The notes: generated by a model not told the origin, from the letters alone. DNA of 64,000 bases from Crocodylus rhombifer (GCA_038503035.1 JAVSML010025176.1:958792-1022791), one strand, 5' to 3'. Shown: positions 34,790-47,351, numbered from the stretch's first letter. Translations and numbers: made by a program.

Positions 34790-35690
34790 CTAATGCTCCA
34801 CAAGAATATCTAGACCTTCCTATATAATAATTTGGTTCTCCTTTGTATTGGTAATATCCCCCATCTTAGTGCTGTCTACAAATTTCAGGATATTTCTGTT
34901 TCTAGTACCAAAGTTGCTGATAAAAATGTTGAAAAAGGACTGGCACCAAGACTGATCCCTAAGGAACACCACTGGTAACCACCCTCAGTCAGATAACTCA
35001 CCTTTCAACATAACCTGCTATAGTGCCCTTTTCAGCCAAACCCTTATCTACCTCTTGACTGAAGTATTGATCTTCATCCCCTCCACTGTGGTTAGTAAAT
35101 TGCTATGAGGCACAGTATCAAAAGCTTTGCTTAGAACTAGATAAATTAAGTCCACTATATTAGCCGTATCCAAGTACTCTCTTACCTTGCCATAGAATTA
35201 TATTAAATACATCTGACATGATCATCCTCTGATAAACCCATCTTGTGTTTTGATCCATTTTACATTTCCTTCTATATCTTTAACCACTTCTTCCTTCAGT
35301 ATCTGTTCCAATATCTTACTTACTGTTGAAGTCAAGCTAGCAAGCCTGTAATCACAAAGGTTAATCTCTCCCCCCTTTTCAAAAATAGGACCTACTTTTG
35401 TTATTTCCCAGTCATAAAATACTATCCATGAGCTGACACATTTGGTGAAAAGCTGTGCTAGAGGAGTTTCTATTTTATGTCCCAATTTCTTCAACATTTC
35501 CAAAATAGAGATTTTCCTAGTCCATAGATTATAGTACAACAAGCAGATTAAATTTTGGTGCCAAGTCAGATTCGGTAATTTCTTTATTCCTGCCCTTACT
35601 GCCCTATGGTAAACCGAAAGTATTTTCAGTTGGTAAAGTCTTTTTATTGAAGACTGGGGCAAGGTATTTATTCAGTTCTTGGGCTATACA
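34790..35690 (-). mobile_element. L3/CR1-like LINE fragment with decayed reverse transcriptase
   Basis: On the minus strand the frame at 35222-35662 keeps the block WEITKVGPIFEKGG...DYRLASLTSTVSKILEQI, the RT entry motif (normally VGPIFKKGD..NYRPVSLTSV.GKILE). Downstream the active-site box is at 34871-34882 and reads F-V-D-S, so the second catalytic Asp is gone. The piece between contains reversed RT phrases with stops and shifts. The endonuclease domain and 3' end are not attached. The motif spelling differs from the younger CR1 copies, fitting the older L3-type branch of the CR1 clade. Confidence 0.78.
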
Positions 35691-35779
35691 CTGCCACACT
35701 CCTGTAAGCATGAGGCATCAAAATAGAACTCACCATACATATACATATGAAGCAGACAAGGTACAATGGTGGTATCAAG

Positions 35780-35880
35780 GAATCATAAAAAACAGAGCTA
35801 GATGGAGCTGCTAGAGGTCATCTAGTTCAACTGTCTGTTCAAGGCAAAATAGGTAGGCAACCATTGATCCTCTGCTTGAT
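35780..35880 (-). mobile_element. CR1-like LINE 3' end fragment, minus strand
   Basis: The plus strand reads 'ggaatcataaaaaacagagc', then 'gctagaggtcatctagttca' and 'tgttcaaggcaaaataggt', a diverged reversed CR1/L3 3' end ('...gaggtcatctagtccaac...'). Confidence 0.6.
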
Positions 35881-35989
35881 GGTTAGCATATAAATATATT
35901 TTGGGTGAAATTTTAACCCCATTGAACTCAGTAGCTAAAAAAGTGGTTTCAGTTTTTCTGGTAAAGGCCTGACACTTCTAACAGAATTT

Positions 35990-36550
35990 TCACATGGTTT
36001 ACATCCCCATTTATAGATGCTACAACCCCACTCTGGACAGTCCCTGTAACAAAAGTTTGCAATCTGACCAATAACATCATGCGTAACAATCATACTTTCA
36101 CTTATTTGAATACACTATCCTCGTTATGTTTCTTCAGTATGTCTTACAACACATTTCTTACTACAAATTTGCTAAAGGCTTTAAGATATTATAAAGAACA
36201 TTTCTTTGGCAGGAAGGGAGCAAAGTAAAGGTGCAGGATGTAGACGGTGCAGGGCAGGAAGCATTCAGACAAAAAACATACACAATTATTTTACTGGGAT
36301 ATGAGAAGAAAACAGCCCCATATTATCTTTATTTCCATTAAGAATTTTATTATTTGAATTATAATTGTGCCCAGAGGCCTCAAATGACAGCAGCACTGTA
36401 TAAACCATACTAAGAGAAAGTCCCTGAGACAAAAGATTTGACCAATAACTCCTTACATAACAATTAAAGTGGGTCTTTATCCTTTTGCTAATTTGTATAC
36501 ACTATCCTGGTTATACATCTTTAGTATTTCTTACAACAAATATCACAATA
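35990..36550 (+). repeat. Two similar segments about 380-387 bp apart
   Basis: The segment starting 'cagtccctgtaacaaaag' (36038) and ending 'cttacaacacatttctt' (36143) returns as 'aagtccctgagacaaaag' (36419) to 'cttacaacaaatatcac' (36530). Both share 'tgaccaataac', 'tacactatcct' and 'agtat.tcttacaac' in the same order. The front part is an old interspersed repeat also seen at 30478; the shared downstream part argues for a local duplication rather than two independent insertions. Confidence 0.6.
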
Positions 36551-37036
36551 TCTATTATTAAAAACAAATCCTGTTTTTTCTCTTTTACTTAAGTCTATAT
36601 TAATTATTCACCAGGAATAAATGCTCTTAGATTTGTCCATAGATAACAGAAACAAATTCTGAAACGTGGGCCCAAATCCAAATCTCAACCATCTTTAAAC
36701 ATGCAAGTGTCACTTATATGGACAATTTTAGCCTTCCAAATGGCATTTCAGGGCACCTGCATGGATTTTAGATTCTACTCTCCCTCGAGACAAGTTACTC
36801 TATGCAGACTTCAGTGGGCAGGGGAGGAGAGGAAGTGGGAGAACTCTTTCACAGTTTTAGTCCAACAGCCTCATGATTAGGGCAATTGTTCTGAGAGTGG
36901 GAGCTAAAGTTCAATGCCTTCACATATTTACTAGCTAAAATCCCTAATCCCAAAACCATAAATAAGCAAAGAGGGTCTTCTACCTCTCCTGTTGAAGCTA
37001 GTTCAAATCTTAACATTATTTCCCTGCATATCCAGT
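36551..37036. other. Non-coding stretch with possible tRNA-SINE trace
   Basis: Around 36865-36930, 'cctcatgattagggcaattg' and 'gtgggagctaaagttcaatgc' resemble a tRNA-derived SINE head, but the match is weak. Nothing else was recognised. Confidence 0.35.
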
Positions 37037-38279
37037 TTCATAGATTTCATAGATTTCATAGACATTTGGGCTAGAAGGGACCTCGGAAGATCATCGAGTC
37101 CAGCCCGCCGCCCCAGGGGCAGGAAGTCAGCGGGAGTCATAGGATCCCAGCAAGAAAAACATCCAGGTTTCTCTTGATGGTGTTCAAAGAAGATGCTTGA
37201 ACCACCACCAGCGGCAGGCCATTCAAGACCTTGGGGGCTTGGACAGTAAAGAAGTTCTTCCATGTCCATCCTGAAACAGTTTTGCAGGAGTTTATAACCA
37301 TTCGGCCTTGTAATCCCTTGGGGCGCTGTGGTGAACAAACATTCCCCCAGGTCCTGGCGAACACCCCTTATAAACTTATAGGGGCCATCACATTGCCCCT
37401 GAGCCTGCGCTTTTCCAGGCTGAAAAGTCCCATGGCTCTCAGCCTTTCATCATAAGGTCTGTTTTCCTGACCTCTGATCATGTGCATGGCTCTCACCTGG
37501 ACTCTCTCAAGCATTTCCACATCCTTTTTGAATTGTGGAGCCCAAAACTGGACACAGTACTCCAACTGCAGCCTCACCAAGGCCAAGTACAATGGGAGAA
37601 TGACCCGGGATTTGCTTGAGAAGCACCTATGGATGCAAGCCAGCATTTTGCTCGCTTTACTGGCTGCAGCATCACATTGAAGGCTCATGTTCATCTTGTG
37701 GTCACAATCCTGACCCCCAAGTCACTCTCATCTGTAGTGCTACTCAGTGTAGCACTGCCGAGCCTATAGACACACTGCAGGTTTTTCCTCCCAAGGTGCA
37801 GAACCTTGTATTTTTCAGTGTTAAACACCATCAGGTTCATGTCTGTCCATTTACTGAGCCTGTCAAGGTCAGCCTGGATTACCCCCCTGTCCTCAGGTGT
37901 GGATGCTTTACCCCAAAGTTTGGTATCATCGACAAACTTGGCCAGTCCACTTCTGACTCCAATGTCCATATCATTAATGAAGAGGTTGAACAAAATAGGT
38001 CCAAGGACAGAGCCTTGAGGGACCCCACTGGTCACAGGGCACCATGACAATTGACTTCCGTCAACCACCACCCTCTGGGTCTGATCCTGGAGCCAATTCT
38101 CCAGCCAGCAGATTGTGGCGGACCCAAGGCTGCAGTGGGCCAGTTTTACCAAGAGGTGATCACGGGATACCAGATTGAAGGCTTTTTTAAAGTCGAGATA
38201 TATGACGTCAATCTCTTCCCCCTTGTCCAGGTGATAGGTCACCTGGTTGTAAAAGGAAATGAGTTTGGTCAAGCATGAC
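37037..38279 (-). mobile_element. CR1 LINE, 5'-truncated, minus strand
   Basis: Read on the minus strand it starts within the RT domain (TKLISFYNQVTYHL...) at about 38279 and ends with the CR1 tail at 37037 (reversed 'tttcatagatttcatagaca'). It is the same family as the 9.6 kb and 57 kb copies and similarly young, but about 370 bp shorter at its 5' end than the 9.6 kb copy. The 5' junction is at 'tcaagcatgacc' / 'tatccggtac'. Confidence 0.94.
37140..38272 (-). pseudogene. CR1 reverse transcriptase with at least two frameshifts
   Basis: The first piece (38272 to about 37708) keeps YLDFKKAFN, SGVPQGSVLGP and an active-site box that reads F-V-D-D (37925-37936), so both Asp residues survive and only Ala is changed. 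A frameshift near 37708 separates it from the second piece (37694-37368), which carries MNMSLQCDAAASKASK through MGLFSLEKRRLRG. A second frameshift near 37390 leads into the last piece, with GYKLLQNCFRMDMEELLY. The upstream RT and endonuclease portions are absent. It cannot make active enzyme. Confidence 0.9.
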
Positions 38280-38814
38280 CTATCCGGTACATATAGTATT
38301 AAAATATCTACATGTTGTAGTCCAGTATATTGTAGTATACTTACATTCTAGGCTGTAAATATTACTGCAACATATTGATTAGGTTATTATGGCTTTCCAT
38401 TTAATATTATATAATATCCAACTCCTACTGACTGATACAAGTTAGAGACAGAAGGAATTCAATGGGTCCTAGCCTCACCTACGGTCCTCCAGTAGATGGG
38501 TTATGCTGGTATTGAACCTGCATAAGAGGCAGAGAAGTGCCACTAATTGGAGCAGAGCCCCTAGGTACCTACCATAAAAAGTGACTTCTTTATAGGATTT
38601 GAAATTCAGGGTAGGGAGATTACCTGCACCATGGTATGCAACTTTGAAGACACTTTTCCCATCAATCTACCTACATCTATGACAGTAAGAATGCAAGCCA
38701 TGACAAGAGTGATTTTCCCAAAATTAACAGGACTGTGGCATATTCCTTAGAGAGAGACAATTAAACAGAGGTTGTAACACATAAATGAAATTCATGCAAC
38801 TAAGTTAGTGCATC
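38280..38814. other. Non-coding stretch, unassigned
   Basis: A 'ggtattgaacctgca' phrase near 38510 looks like a reversed tRNA-SINE B box, but nothing else supports it. No gene was recognised. Confidence 0.4.
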
Positions 38815-38817
38815 TTA

Positions 38818-39517
38818 GGGCCCTCTACCTGTGCAGGTAAAGGTGCAATGGGATCTAAAGTGTGATAGACACAATTGCACCTCCTGCCATGTTGCATGTC
38901 TTCCTACCTGATCCTTGGCTTCCCCTGGACTGCCAAGTAGGAAGGTCCTGTGGCTGGTAGCCCCCTTAGCTGAGAGGTGTCCAGTCATGGGGGTCCCCAA
39001 CACAATCCCAGGGCTGGGAAACACAGATGCTGCTATCTCCCAGCCTCATGGGTTTCATCAACCCCAAGAAGGAAGATCATGCCATCTGCATCTTCCACCC
39101 CTGGAGGCTCTACACATATGCACTCCTGCCCACTGGGTCCCAATGCATTGTGAGAACCCAGCAACTCTGGGTTCCACCAGCTGTGGGGTGCTGCCAGGAC
39201 CCACAGTTGGCAGCTGCTAAGGCTGAGAGTCCCCTCAGCTGTTGGACTCCAAGCCCTGTCCATGCATGATATACCCTTGCGGCTGGGAGCCTCATCAGCT
39301 AACAGGTTTCCAAGCCACAGGGGAGACACTGCTACACATGTAAATTAAAGCTTGACAGCAACCAACTATAAAGCTAGTACACATTTTCAAGGTCTAACTT
39401 TATAGCTGGTTGGAGCTTTTTATGGTGTGATAGGTACTTCACATGTGTAGATGATCTCAAGGTAATTGCACAATTAATCAGTTAATTCTGCAATACCTGT
39501 AACATGTAGAGGGGGCC
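38818..39517. mobile_element. Harbinger-like element with TTA target duplication
   Basis: The left end GGGCCCTCTACCTGTGCAGG and the reverse complement of the right end GGCCCCCTCTACATGTTACA pair, with TTA on both flanks (38815-38817 and 39518-39520), the classic PIF/Harbinger target. The 700-bp body is GC-rich in its first two thirds (frames up to 101 codons, low-complexity) and contains a small fold-back at 39331-39452 near the right end. No transposase or SANT-like frame. Confidence 0.7.
39331..39452. repeat. Small fold-back repeat nested in Harbinger-like element
   Basis: Arms such as CTGCTACACATGTAAATTAAAGC and CAACCAACTATAAAGCTAG pair with the reverse complements of ACTTCACATGTGTAGATG and CTTTATAGCTGGTTGG. 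The shared CTACACATGT at both tips is the terminal motif of the GGGCATGTCTACACATG MITEs, so this could be a very short, eroded member. Confidence 0.55.
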
Positions 39518-39520
39518 TTA

Positions 39521-40077
39521 ATCTTCCTCTTTTTCATTCCTTTATTTCTCTATCTCAACTTTTCCCAGTTCTAAAGTGGGATAACTACTATTTATCCCCT
39601 CTAGATATATTTGCTACTATAATATTCTCATGCTAGGGCTACATACACCTTATGTCATTCTTCTCTCTTTTTTGTCTCTTCTTTCTCTCCTTTTAGTGTT
39701 TATTTCTATCTAGTAGTTTTTACTTTTCTAGACTTGATAAACTACTTGTTACTAGAAAATATAATTAGGGAAGGTGCCTCTCTCCTGTCTCCTTTATTAT
39801 TTCCTTTTTCTCCTTTCCTTTCTCTCCTTCTCCTCTCCTTGTCCCTTCTTCATCTCCCTCCCTGTCACATTTTACTGCCTGCCCACAAAGAGTTCTTCTC
39901 TTGCCACACAGTCACATATCCCTTGCCTTTCCTTAGTGTTTATCTATGAACATACATACATTTATTTACTCCTCCTACTTGCTAAAAAAAATTGTAGAGC
40001 ATTCAGAAATGGGGTCCAAGAATAGCTCTAGGTCTAGGAACATCCCTTATATAGGGAGGCCTAAAAACTTAATCTGT
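39521..40077. other. Pyrimidine-rich non-coding stretch
   Basis: A long C/T-rich run at about 39650-39920 produces apparent leucine/serine-rich frames that I regard as artefacts. No gene was recognised. Confidence 0.45.
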
Positions 40078-40492
40078 TTAGTTTATCTGAGAGCAGGTTA
40101 AAAAGAAATTTGAAAAGTTTATAACTATGTATAGAGAGAAGAGGTTCCTGTTCACAGACATCTCTTTGACATAAAAGAAAAAAAGATGTAATGGGATCCA
40201 GTGGGTTGATGATAAAGGTAACAAATTTAGACAAAAAACACAGTACATATTGCCAACAGTGAGGGTAATTAATGAATGGAATAATTTATCTAGGGATTTG
40301 GTAGATTCTCCATCACTTGCTGTTTTTAAATCAAGACTGGATAACTCTCTAGAGCTGTGTTATAGATCAAACAGAATTATAGTTTGATGCAGAAATAATG
40401 GGTGGAGGTTCTATGGCCCATGTTATACAGAAAGTCAGAATAAATGACTAGAAAGTTCCTTTCTAGAATTAAAAATCTATGAATTTGTAATA
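40078..40492 (+). mobile_element. L3/CR1-like LINE 3' end, plus strand
   Basis: The end of the ORF and the 3' UTR are recognisable: 'aatggaataatttatctagg', 'tagattctccatcacttgct', 'ttttaaatcaagactggata', then 'agttcctttctagaattaaa' and 'aatctatgaatttgt' at the tail. These match the standard ending (N.WN.L......VDSPSLAVFKSRLD...; 'ccttaaaatctatgaatc'). The coding part is broken. Confidence 0.72.
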
Positions 40493-43400
40493 GAAACTCA
40501 CTTGCTTATAATTATGACAATGACAGACCTTTATCCTCCACAAAGCATGTATTTATTATTAACTTGTATAAATAGAAAGCAACCTAAATGTTATTTTTGA
40601 TTCACTTAAATGGTAAAATTTAGCACCTCAAATATATAAACAGATGAGCCATATTTCTTGTCCCAGTTGCTGCCATAATGCTGGCAAACACCCTTATGAT
40701 AAAATAAGAATGTAGTGTGTCCCACCTTTGGAAGAATTTGAGATCCTGAAAGAATGCACTTTTACAAATGAATCTAATAATATTTCATAAAAACAAATTC
40801 AGTGCAAAAGCTACTCTCTTGATACAGCAATCAGGATCAGTACATGATTATCTACATGAAATCCTGAAATCCCTTTTATTTTTGGAGATTCCAAAAGCAT
40901 GACCAATACTATTAAAAACCATTGAAGATTATAAAACTGTACCAAGAAACCTTTTTGCCTCCCCCACTCCCCGCTCTCAAATGTAAAGCTCCTCCATATG
41001 GCAAAAGCTCCTTTTGCATTATTTGCCCCCTTTTGGGGATGCTTTCTCTTTTCTACCTTTTCTTCCTTCCTCTCTCTATTTATTATACTATTATTATTTT
41101 ATATAATGTATACTTATAGTGAAAATAGAGCTTGTAGATGCTTTTACAAATGTACTTTAAGTTTAAAAGTAAGTTGCACCATGTAACAATGTTAGCAAGG
41201 GCAGGAATCCCTGTATGGAGTGGGTCTATGAATCCTGGTTGATTGTGTAACACAGTAGCTAGTCTGGATAAACAAGTTAATGAGCAGCAATTAACACCTA
41301 CAAAACAACAGACCGAGGAAGGAATCAATACAGAGCCTGGAACTCCCCAAAACTTCACTGTTAAAGGTGTGGAAGCCCTGGTTTGAACTAATCAATGCTG
41401 GAAACAGACCCTTGGGGCTGAAATACCCCCGATCAACCTGTTCATAGCTAGCTACTGTAAGTGTGTGTGTGTGTTTGTGTGCATGTGAATGTGTGTGTGT
41501 TTGAGGAGATCAGCACCAAGGTTTATGGTCTGACTTTTGCATCCATTCAATAAACGAGAATGTGATGATGATCCTGTGAGTTCGTGTTTTGTAGCCAATA
41601 AAACTACCCTTGTATGGTACTGATATTCTTAAAATGAGGAAAATCATTATCAGAGAATTATCACTTAGTTTGTGATAGCACTTGCCATCTACTTTGTGCA
41701 TCCAAACACTGAGAAGAAGCAGAGTGGCCAGGAATTAGGACACTGGCCTCCTGGGTGATATTTCACCTCTTTGTGTGCTTCTCCACCTTCAAAATAGAGC
41801 CCTCTTTTGTAGAAGGCTTTCAGATATCAAGATGAAAAGCACCACTCCAGGGCAAGTGTTATTACTATTAAATATCAGAAGATATAAATGTCCTTGTAAG
41901 AAGAACTTAAATCTAAAGGAAAAATGCAAAGGTAGAAAGATGAAACATACATTAGAGTGGCCCAGTTGGCATGTGTATCAGCATTCCCCTTCTACCCACC
42001 CCTACTTTATCTTATTTATTACATAAACTATTCTCATTCTCCCTCATACTTGCTTCTGACTGTCCAGATTCCCTTTCTATTGGCAGGAAAATGGATATAA
42101 ATTTTATGAGGAAAAAAAGAAACTGCAAAGACTAATCCTGAAATCAGTGCATTTAAAAGCTGGCAGATCACAAATAAATATAAGCATGATGACACTTTCA
42201 GTAAGAGAAAGAGATCACAAAAGCAAGTGTGTAGATAAGGTGGATAGAGTCCCTTCATAAGGTTGTTACAAGGCTTAATCAGGAAATTATACTTAACCTG
42301 GCAGGACCTGGGAAGAGTACAGTAATCATTAAAGACATTATTTCTCAGCAGTTATCTAAAAACATTATCTGAGATTTTTTTTTACAAATCCCCCTAAATT
42401 TAGAATAGGAAATAACTGTGTTATTTTTAGAAAATGTTGACTTACTCATGGTGAAAATAGCTACTTAATGTTGTCTCTATCTGGCCTATCTTAAGTAGAA
42501 AAAAAAATCTCACTCCTACAACATAGAAGCATCCTAAATGTGATAAATTCTAAGTACTGATTCATGTTTATGTTGCCTCAAGTAAAAAATGGTAATATTC
42601 CTTTGAAAGATTATTAATATAATTCCTGTATGATCAGCAAAAAAATATGGGCGCATAGAGGTGCTGTAATTTGAAACCCATATTTCCAAATGGTAATAAG
42701 AACAGGCTTGAGTTCTGACATTTGAGTAGAGATGTATTAAATATATATTTTTTAAAAGGGAAACAAATCTGGATACCTATAATTTTCAAACCTGGGTGCC
42801 TATAATTAGCAAACAGGCTCCTAAATAACAGTGATCAGTCAAAGTTATATGAGGTCAGAATCTATAAAAATGAGGACACTTTTTAAAAAGTTCAATTTCA
42901 TCTAGATTTTAAAATTAGAATTACAGTACATATTTGAAAAGTTTATATGCACATATAAAAATTATTCATACAATTCATATGGGGTGGATCTATGTACAAA
43001 AACCATGGCTTACATTTTCTCTTTCCAGAATTTCAAGTAATTTGATTTTCAGATTCTATATTAGAACTAAGAAATGAAAGTATACATGCTTCTTAAATAC
43101 TTTGTTACATATAAGCTTATAATGACTCCTCTTGACATTCCTACTTAGATATTTTCTAGTTAGATATTTATGTCACTGTTTTCATACACCTATAAATTAA
43201 TACTGTTTATCAGATGTTGATTATAACCATATACTGAATTATGTTTTTAAGAATAATAAGTTCCAGATCTTATAAAGGAAAATCTTATTTTATATCATCA
43301 TGTTAAAAAATCTTTGATCTACATTGGAAACTGAAGCAGACCTCAAAAGGTTTATTTAACATATATAATATTCAGTTTCTCTGTTACAAATCACGTGTGT

Positions 43401-45371
43401 CAGTACACAGATTTTTTTTCAGTCACTAAGAGCACTTCCTCAGAATATGGACCCTGAGCTGTTTATATAAAAGTAAAACACAGCAAGACAGTTTCCAATC
43501 AGATATTCAATACTGAAACACATCTTTTAAGTAATGTTAAGTCTTGGCAGAACATCTTTATAGGAATGCTTTCCATATAATAAGGTATTGCTTAGAGGCA
43601 CCAATTTCTCCCAAGCCTGTTTGCATATGTATTGCAGGTGGAGAACTGGAGAAACAACAGGCAGGAAATGAGGACAAGACAAAATTCAGTGAACAAAAGG
43701 TAGTGAAAGCTTCAAAGCATACCTACCCCTCAAGTTCTCTGTTCACATAACACAGAAGTTCTAAAAACTAAGACCAGCAAGCCCCATGCAGGCATTAGAA
43801 ATAGAAACACAGTTGTCAATCCAGTTCTATTTTAAAGAATGTGTAAGATCTATGATTTTGATAGCATTTTTATTTTTTAACATCTTTTTTACTCAGGTTA
43901 AAATGTGAGATTTGCATGTGTGTTGTTCAGTTTTTTTCCCTTTTACTTCATGTTATTTACTTTGTGTTAAAAAATGAAAACTGCAGATTTCTGTTCCTAA
44001 CTTTTAGAAGACCTATGGATACAACAAGTTAAGAAGTGTTCACATCAAATGGCTAGGTAACTGAACACCACCTCCTAATGCTTCCAGATGTTCTCTTGTA
44101 CATTATTGCTTGATAAGACTTGAATACTCTAAACTTCTGGAAAACAAAAAAAGAATAAGCACTGTTCAAATGTTTGACTTACATAGAAGTGGTATATTTT
44201 GGTTTTTACAGAGTTACTGTTTTTTTGAGTTTTGATTAACTTGCCAGGTAAAAATCAAAGAGAGAAATTTAACTTGTATCTTAAAACCAGCAATATTTGG
44301 AGTGTTAATTAGGATCAGTTCTCCAGTAGGGCCAAGCCTACTAGGAAAACCAATGAGAGCATCATCTTTTTTGTTCCTCTCTTGTTGACCTAGCAGGAGG
44401 AAGTTAAACATGATGGGAGATGATGTCACTCCCTAATTTGCCACTATGGTGTCGGTTCCTTAGAAAAGGACCCATTTGCCAATCCATTGTCCTGGCAACC
44501 AGTAATTGCTTGTCTTATTCTCCAAGAAATACCAGAAGCACTGGAATTGACTTGCCAAACAATCTATTCAGACTCCAGAGGTTGAAATAATGTTTACAGT
44601 GTAACAATTAGAGGCTTCATTTTCTTACTATGGGGACAGGATGAATTTAATAGGAGACAAAGAGCAAAAAAAATGGCTTTTTATACACAAAACCTTAGAG
44701 AGAGAATAAATTCTGTTGTTTTCAGTTGCAGCCATAGGAGCTGTAAAAGTTCTCTACACAGAGTTCCATGTGCATTTTGACTACTGAGCTCTATTGCCTT
44801 TAGAATATTCTCTCAAAGATTTCATCAGGTTTTTTTCCCAGTCTGAATTCTGGGTGTGAATCTCATGAAGATTTATAAATATCAAATTCCCACACCCAAT
44901 GAACTTTTCCTTTTTTTTTTTTTTTACATAAGCCTTGTCTATATGGAAACATTTTTGGCATATGCATTTCTGCTGTAAAGTAGTATAACTATAGCAAAAG
45001 AGTACATCCATGCTGTTTTGTTATGTTAGATTGAGCTACTTCCCTGATGAATCACTGTGTCCACGGTTCTATTTCTCTAAAAATAACTGCACAGCATCCT
45101 AGGTAGATAATCTTTGGTGGAATAGTCCACCATAAGGCCCTTTTGCACTATGGATTTTCTCTCATGATGTGCTGTATGCCCTGCTAGAATTTCTATTAGA
45201 AACCTGAGACCTTGGGTTAAATCAAAACCAACAAACAAAAACAAACTTCCATGGTTCATGTCCCAGAATCCCTGGTTCATATGTTTTTGTGAGTCAGTCC
45301 CATCTGCAAACTACTGTAAGGCAGCTTAGTGGAAGCACAATTGGGTGGTGCAATCTTGTCAGTTAGTACGT
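40493..45371. other. Long AT-rich non-coding stretch
   Basis: Almost 5 kb without a gene. Minor items: a (TG)n microsatellite at about 41459-41503, and a possible MIR-like trace at 41715-41810 ('agagtggccaggaattagga', 'acactggcctcctgggtga', then 'tgcttctccaccttcaaaat'). Others are a 'ggtgcctataattagcaaac' old-repeat phrase near 42790 and a T-rich run near 44907-44926. Frames do not exceed 91 codons and carry no domain. Confidence 0.5.
41459..41503. repeat. (TG)n microsatellite, interrupted
   Basis: Alternating TG with single interruptions ('tttgtgtgcatgtgaa') across about 45 bp. Confidence 0.85.
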
Positions 45372-45374
45372 GCT

Positions 45375-45979
45375 GGGCATGTCTACACATGCAAGTAATG
45401 TGCCTGAATTTACTGTGCAGTAAATTCAGGTACATTAAATGGTTCCTAAGCACATGTCTACATGTTCACCCAGGTCAGGAGCAAATTGAGCCTAACAGGA
45501 GCAACCTAGTCCAGGGCTGCTCCTGCCCTATTCCATCCCTGCCCGAAAGCAGTCAGAGGGAGTACCAGGCTCCCCTGGGTGTAAGCCCCATGCTGGCAGG
45601 GGGCAGTCCTGGGCTTGCAGAGGGCTCTGGGGGTCATCCCCGAGGTCTGGTGGGGAGGGGGAGTTATCCCAGCTCTGGTGGCTATTGCCAGCCACGCAGC
45701 ACCCAAGGCCAGCCAGGACAGCAGAGATAGTTCCTCTCCCTGGCCCCACAGAGTTGCAGTCCCTGCTGCCTGGGCTGTCCTGGAGCAATTTGCTTCTGGT
45801 CAGGGTCTACATTCAAGCTTAAAGCATTAGCTTAAAGCATCATTTTCTAGTATCTGTATCTGTTGGTACTAGCAAATGGTACTTTAAATTAAACTACTGC
45901 ACAATAAATGATAATAGTAATACCTTACTCTGCATTAGTTTAGTCTAATGAACAATAAACTGCATGTGTAGATGTGTCC
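45375..45979. mobile_element. Harbinger-like MITE, GGGCATGTCTACACATG family
   Basis: The left end GGGCATGTCTACACATGC and the reverse complement of the right end GGACACATCTACACATGC pair closely. The flanking triplets are GCT (45372-45374) and ACT (45980-45982), one base different. Near the left end sits a second short palindrome (TGAATTTACTGTGCAGTAAATTCAGG). The 605-bp interior is GC-rich in the middle and non-coding; its frames (133 codons or fewer) overlap on both strands. Confidence 0.65.
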
Positions 45980-45982
45980 ACT

Positions 45983-46232
45983 AACTACTCCACCAGAGGC
46001 ATGTCCAGTCATGCAGATGAATGATTTAAGAGACAACCATGGAAATTATGCAATGATGCAGAGAAAGAACAATTACTTCTGCAGAAAGATCCATTTGATG
46101 AGGTTCTACTTCTGGGCTCTACTAACAACCACTAATTGAGGAGACAGAATAATGACCTATACCTGACTTTATACTATAAGTCACTTAAAATTCCCACAGG
46201 TAAGGCAGAAAAACATTTTAAACCATACAGAT
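45983..46232. other. Short non-coding spacer
   Basis: No feature was recognised. Confidence 0.4.
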
Positions 46233-46533
46233 CAGGGGTGCTCAGCTTCTGCCTTTGGACCAGAACTAGCCCACACAGGTCTGGAAATTTGGTAGTGGTG
46301 GGGAGCAGTGGCTCCTGAACCTCTTTGCCAAATTTCCAATCCCCATGAACTTGGCTGGTCCAACCCCAAGCAGAGGGATCAAGCCCCAGGAGGGCTGTTG
46401 CCACACAGTGGGATTGGGTCCCAGCTGTGCCCACTCCCACATATGCTGGCTCTGGTCTCAGCCATGCCTGCCCTAATGCCGGATTGGGACCATGGACTGA
46501 ATCCAGCCTGTAGACCAACCTGGCACTGCTCAT
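46233..46533. mobile_element. hAT-type MITE, right end incomplete
   Basis: It starts CAGGGGTGCTCAGCTTCTGC. The right part (reverse complement TGAGCAGTGCCAGGTTGGTC...CTGGATTCAG) is a degraded partner. The target duplication could not be confirmed. The interior repeats 'gattgggtcc/gattgggacc' phrases. Confidence 0.45.
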
Positions 46534-46821
46534 GTTCTTGGGAGCAAGAATGTTCAGTAGTAATAGCCATTTGCCAAATCACATTAATTTCAATTTTAAG
46601 GGCAGCACTTCTGATAATTTAAGCATACCTACTAATTCATTTGGAAACAGGACACTGTCAGTTGTTTGCACCTAATTAAGGGTTGTTCAATGGTTACTCA
46701 GAGTGCCCTGCTTTTAACAGCATCCTTGAACTTGGTAGGAACTAGTCAGTTTCAAGGATGCTACTACCACAGCACTTACTACCCATTACACACTGATCAA
46801 CCTGCCATATATAATTTAGAC

Positions 46822-47351
46822 CAGGCGTATCAAACTCATCCAGCCTTGGGGGCCAGATGAGGGTCTCCCATGCTGTGTGCAGCTCATACCAGGCCCAGGG
46901 CTTGCTGAACACATGGCACATGGGACTGGCACAGGGCCCACAATGCCAGGGTTGGAACTAGTCCTGCAAGCACCACAGGAGATTAACCTGGGGCACTGTA
47001 TGCAGCCCATGCCCTGGATCCCTTTTCTGCAAGTATTGCACAGTCCAGCCTCCACACCACAGGGGTCAGTGCATATTGCACATGGCACATGGGGCCAGAT
47101 TGGCCATGCATTCTGTACCTGGCACAGGGGGTCCATCTGGGGCACGTGCTGTGTGCTGCCAGACCAGTTCTGTACGCTGGCCCTGGCACAGCCTGACACA
47201 ACACACACTGTGCTGTATGCAGGGTATGTAGCACCAGTTCCTGCCTACATGCTGCATGTGGTGTGCAGGTCCATAGCCAATGCAAGGGGTCAGTCCAGTG
47301 ATTTGTGGGCCTGGTCATGAAGTTCCATGGGCCAGACATTTGACACTCCTG
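46822..47351. mobile_element. hAT-type MITE, CAGGGGTGTCAAACTCAT family
   Basis: The left end CAGGCGTATCAAACTCATCC and the reverse complement of the right end CAGGAGTGTCAAATGTCTGG pair. Flanks ATTTAGAC (46814-46821) and GTTTAGAC (47352-47359) match 7 of 8. A second member of the same family is at 63272-63629. The interior is a string of 'ggcacatgggg/catgcc' motifs, and the 130-147 codon frames in it are low-complexity. No transposase. Confidence 0.75.
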
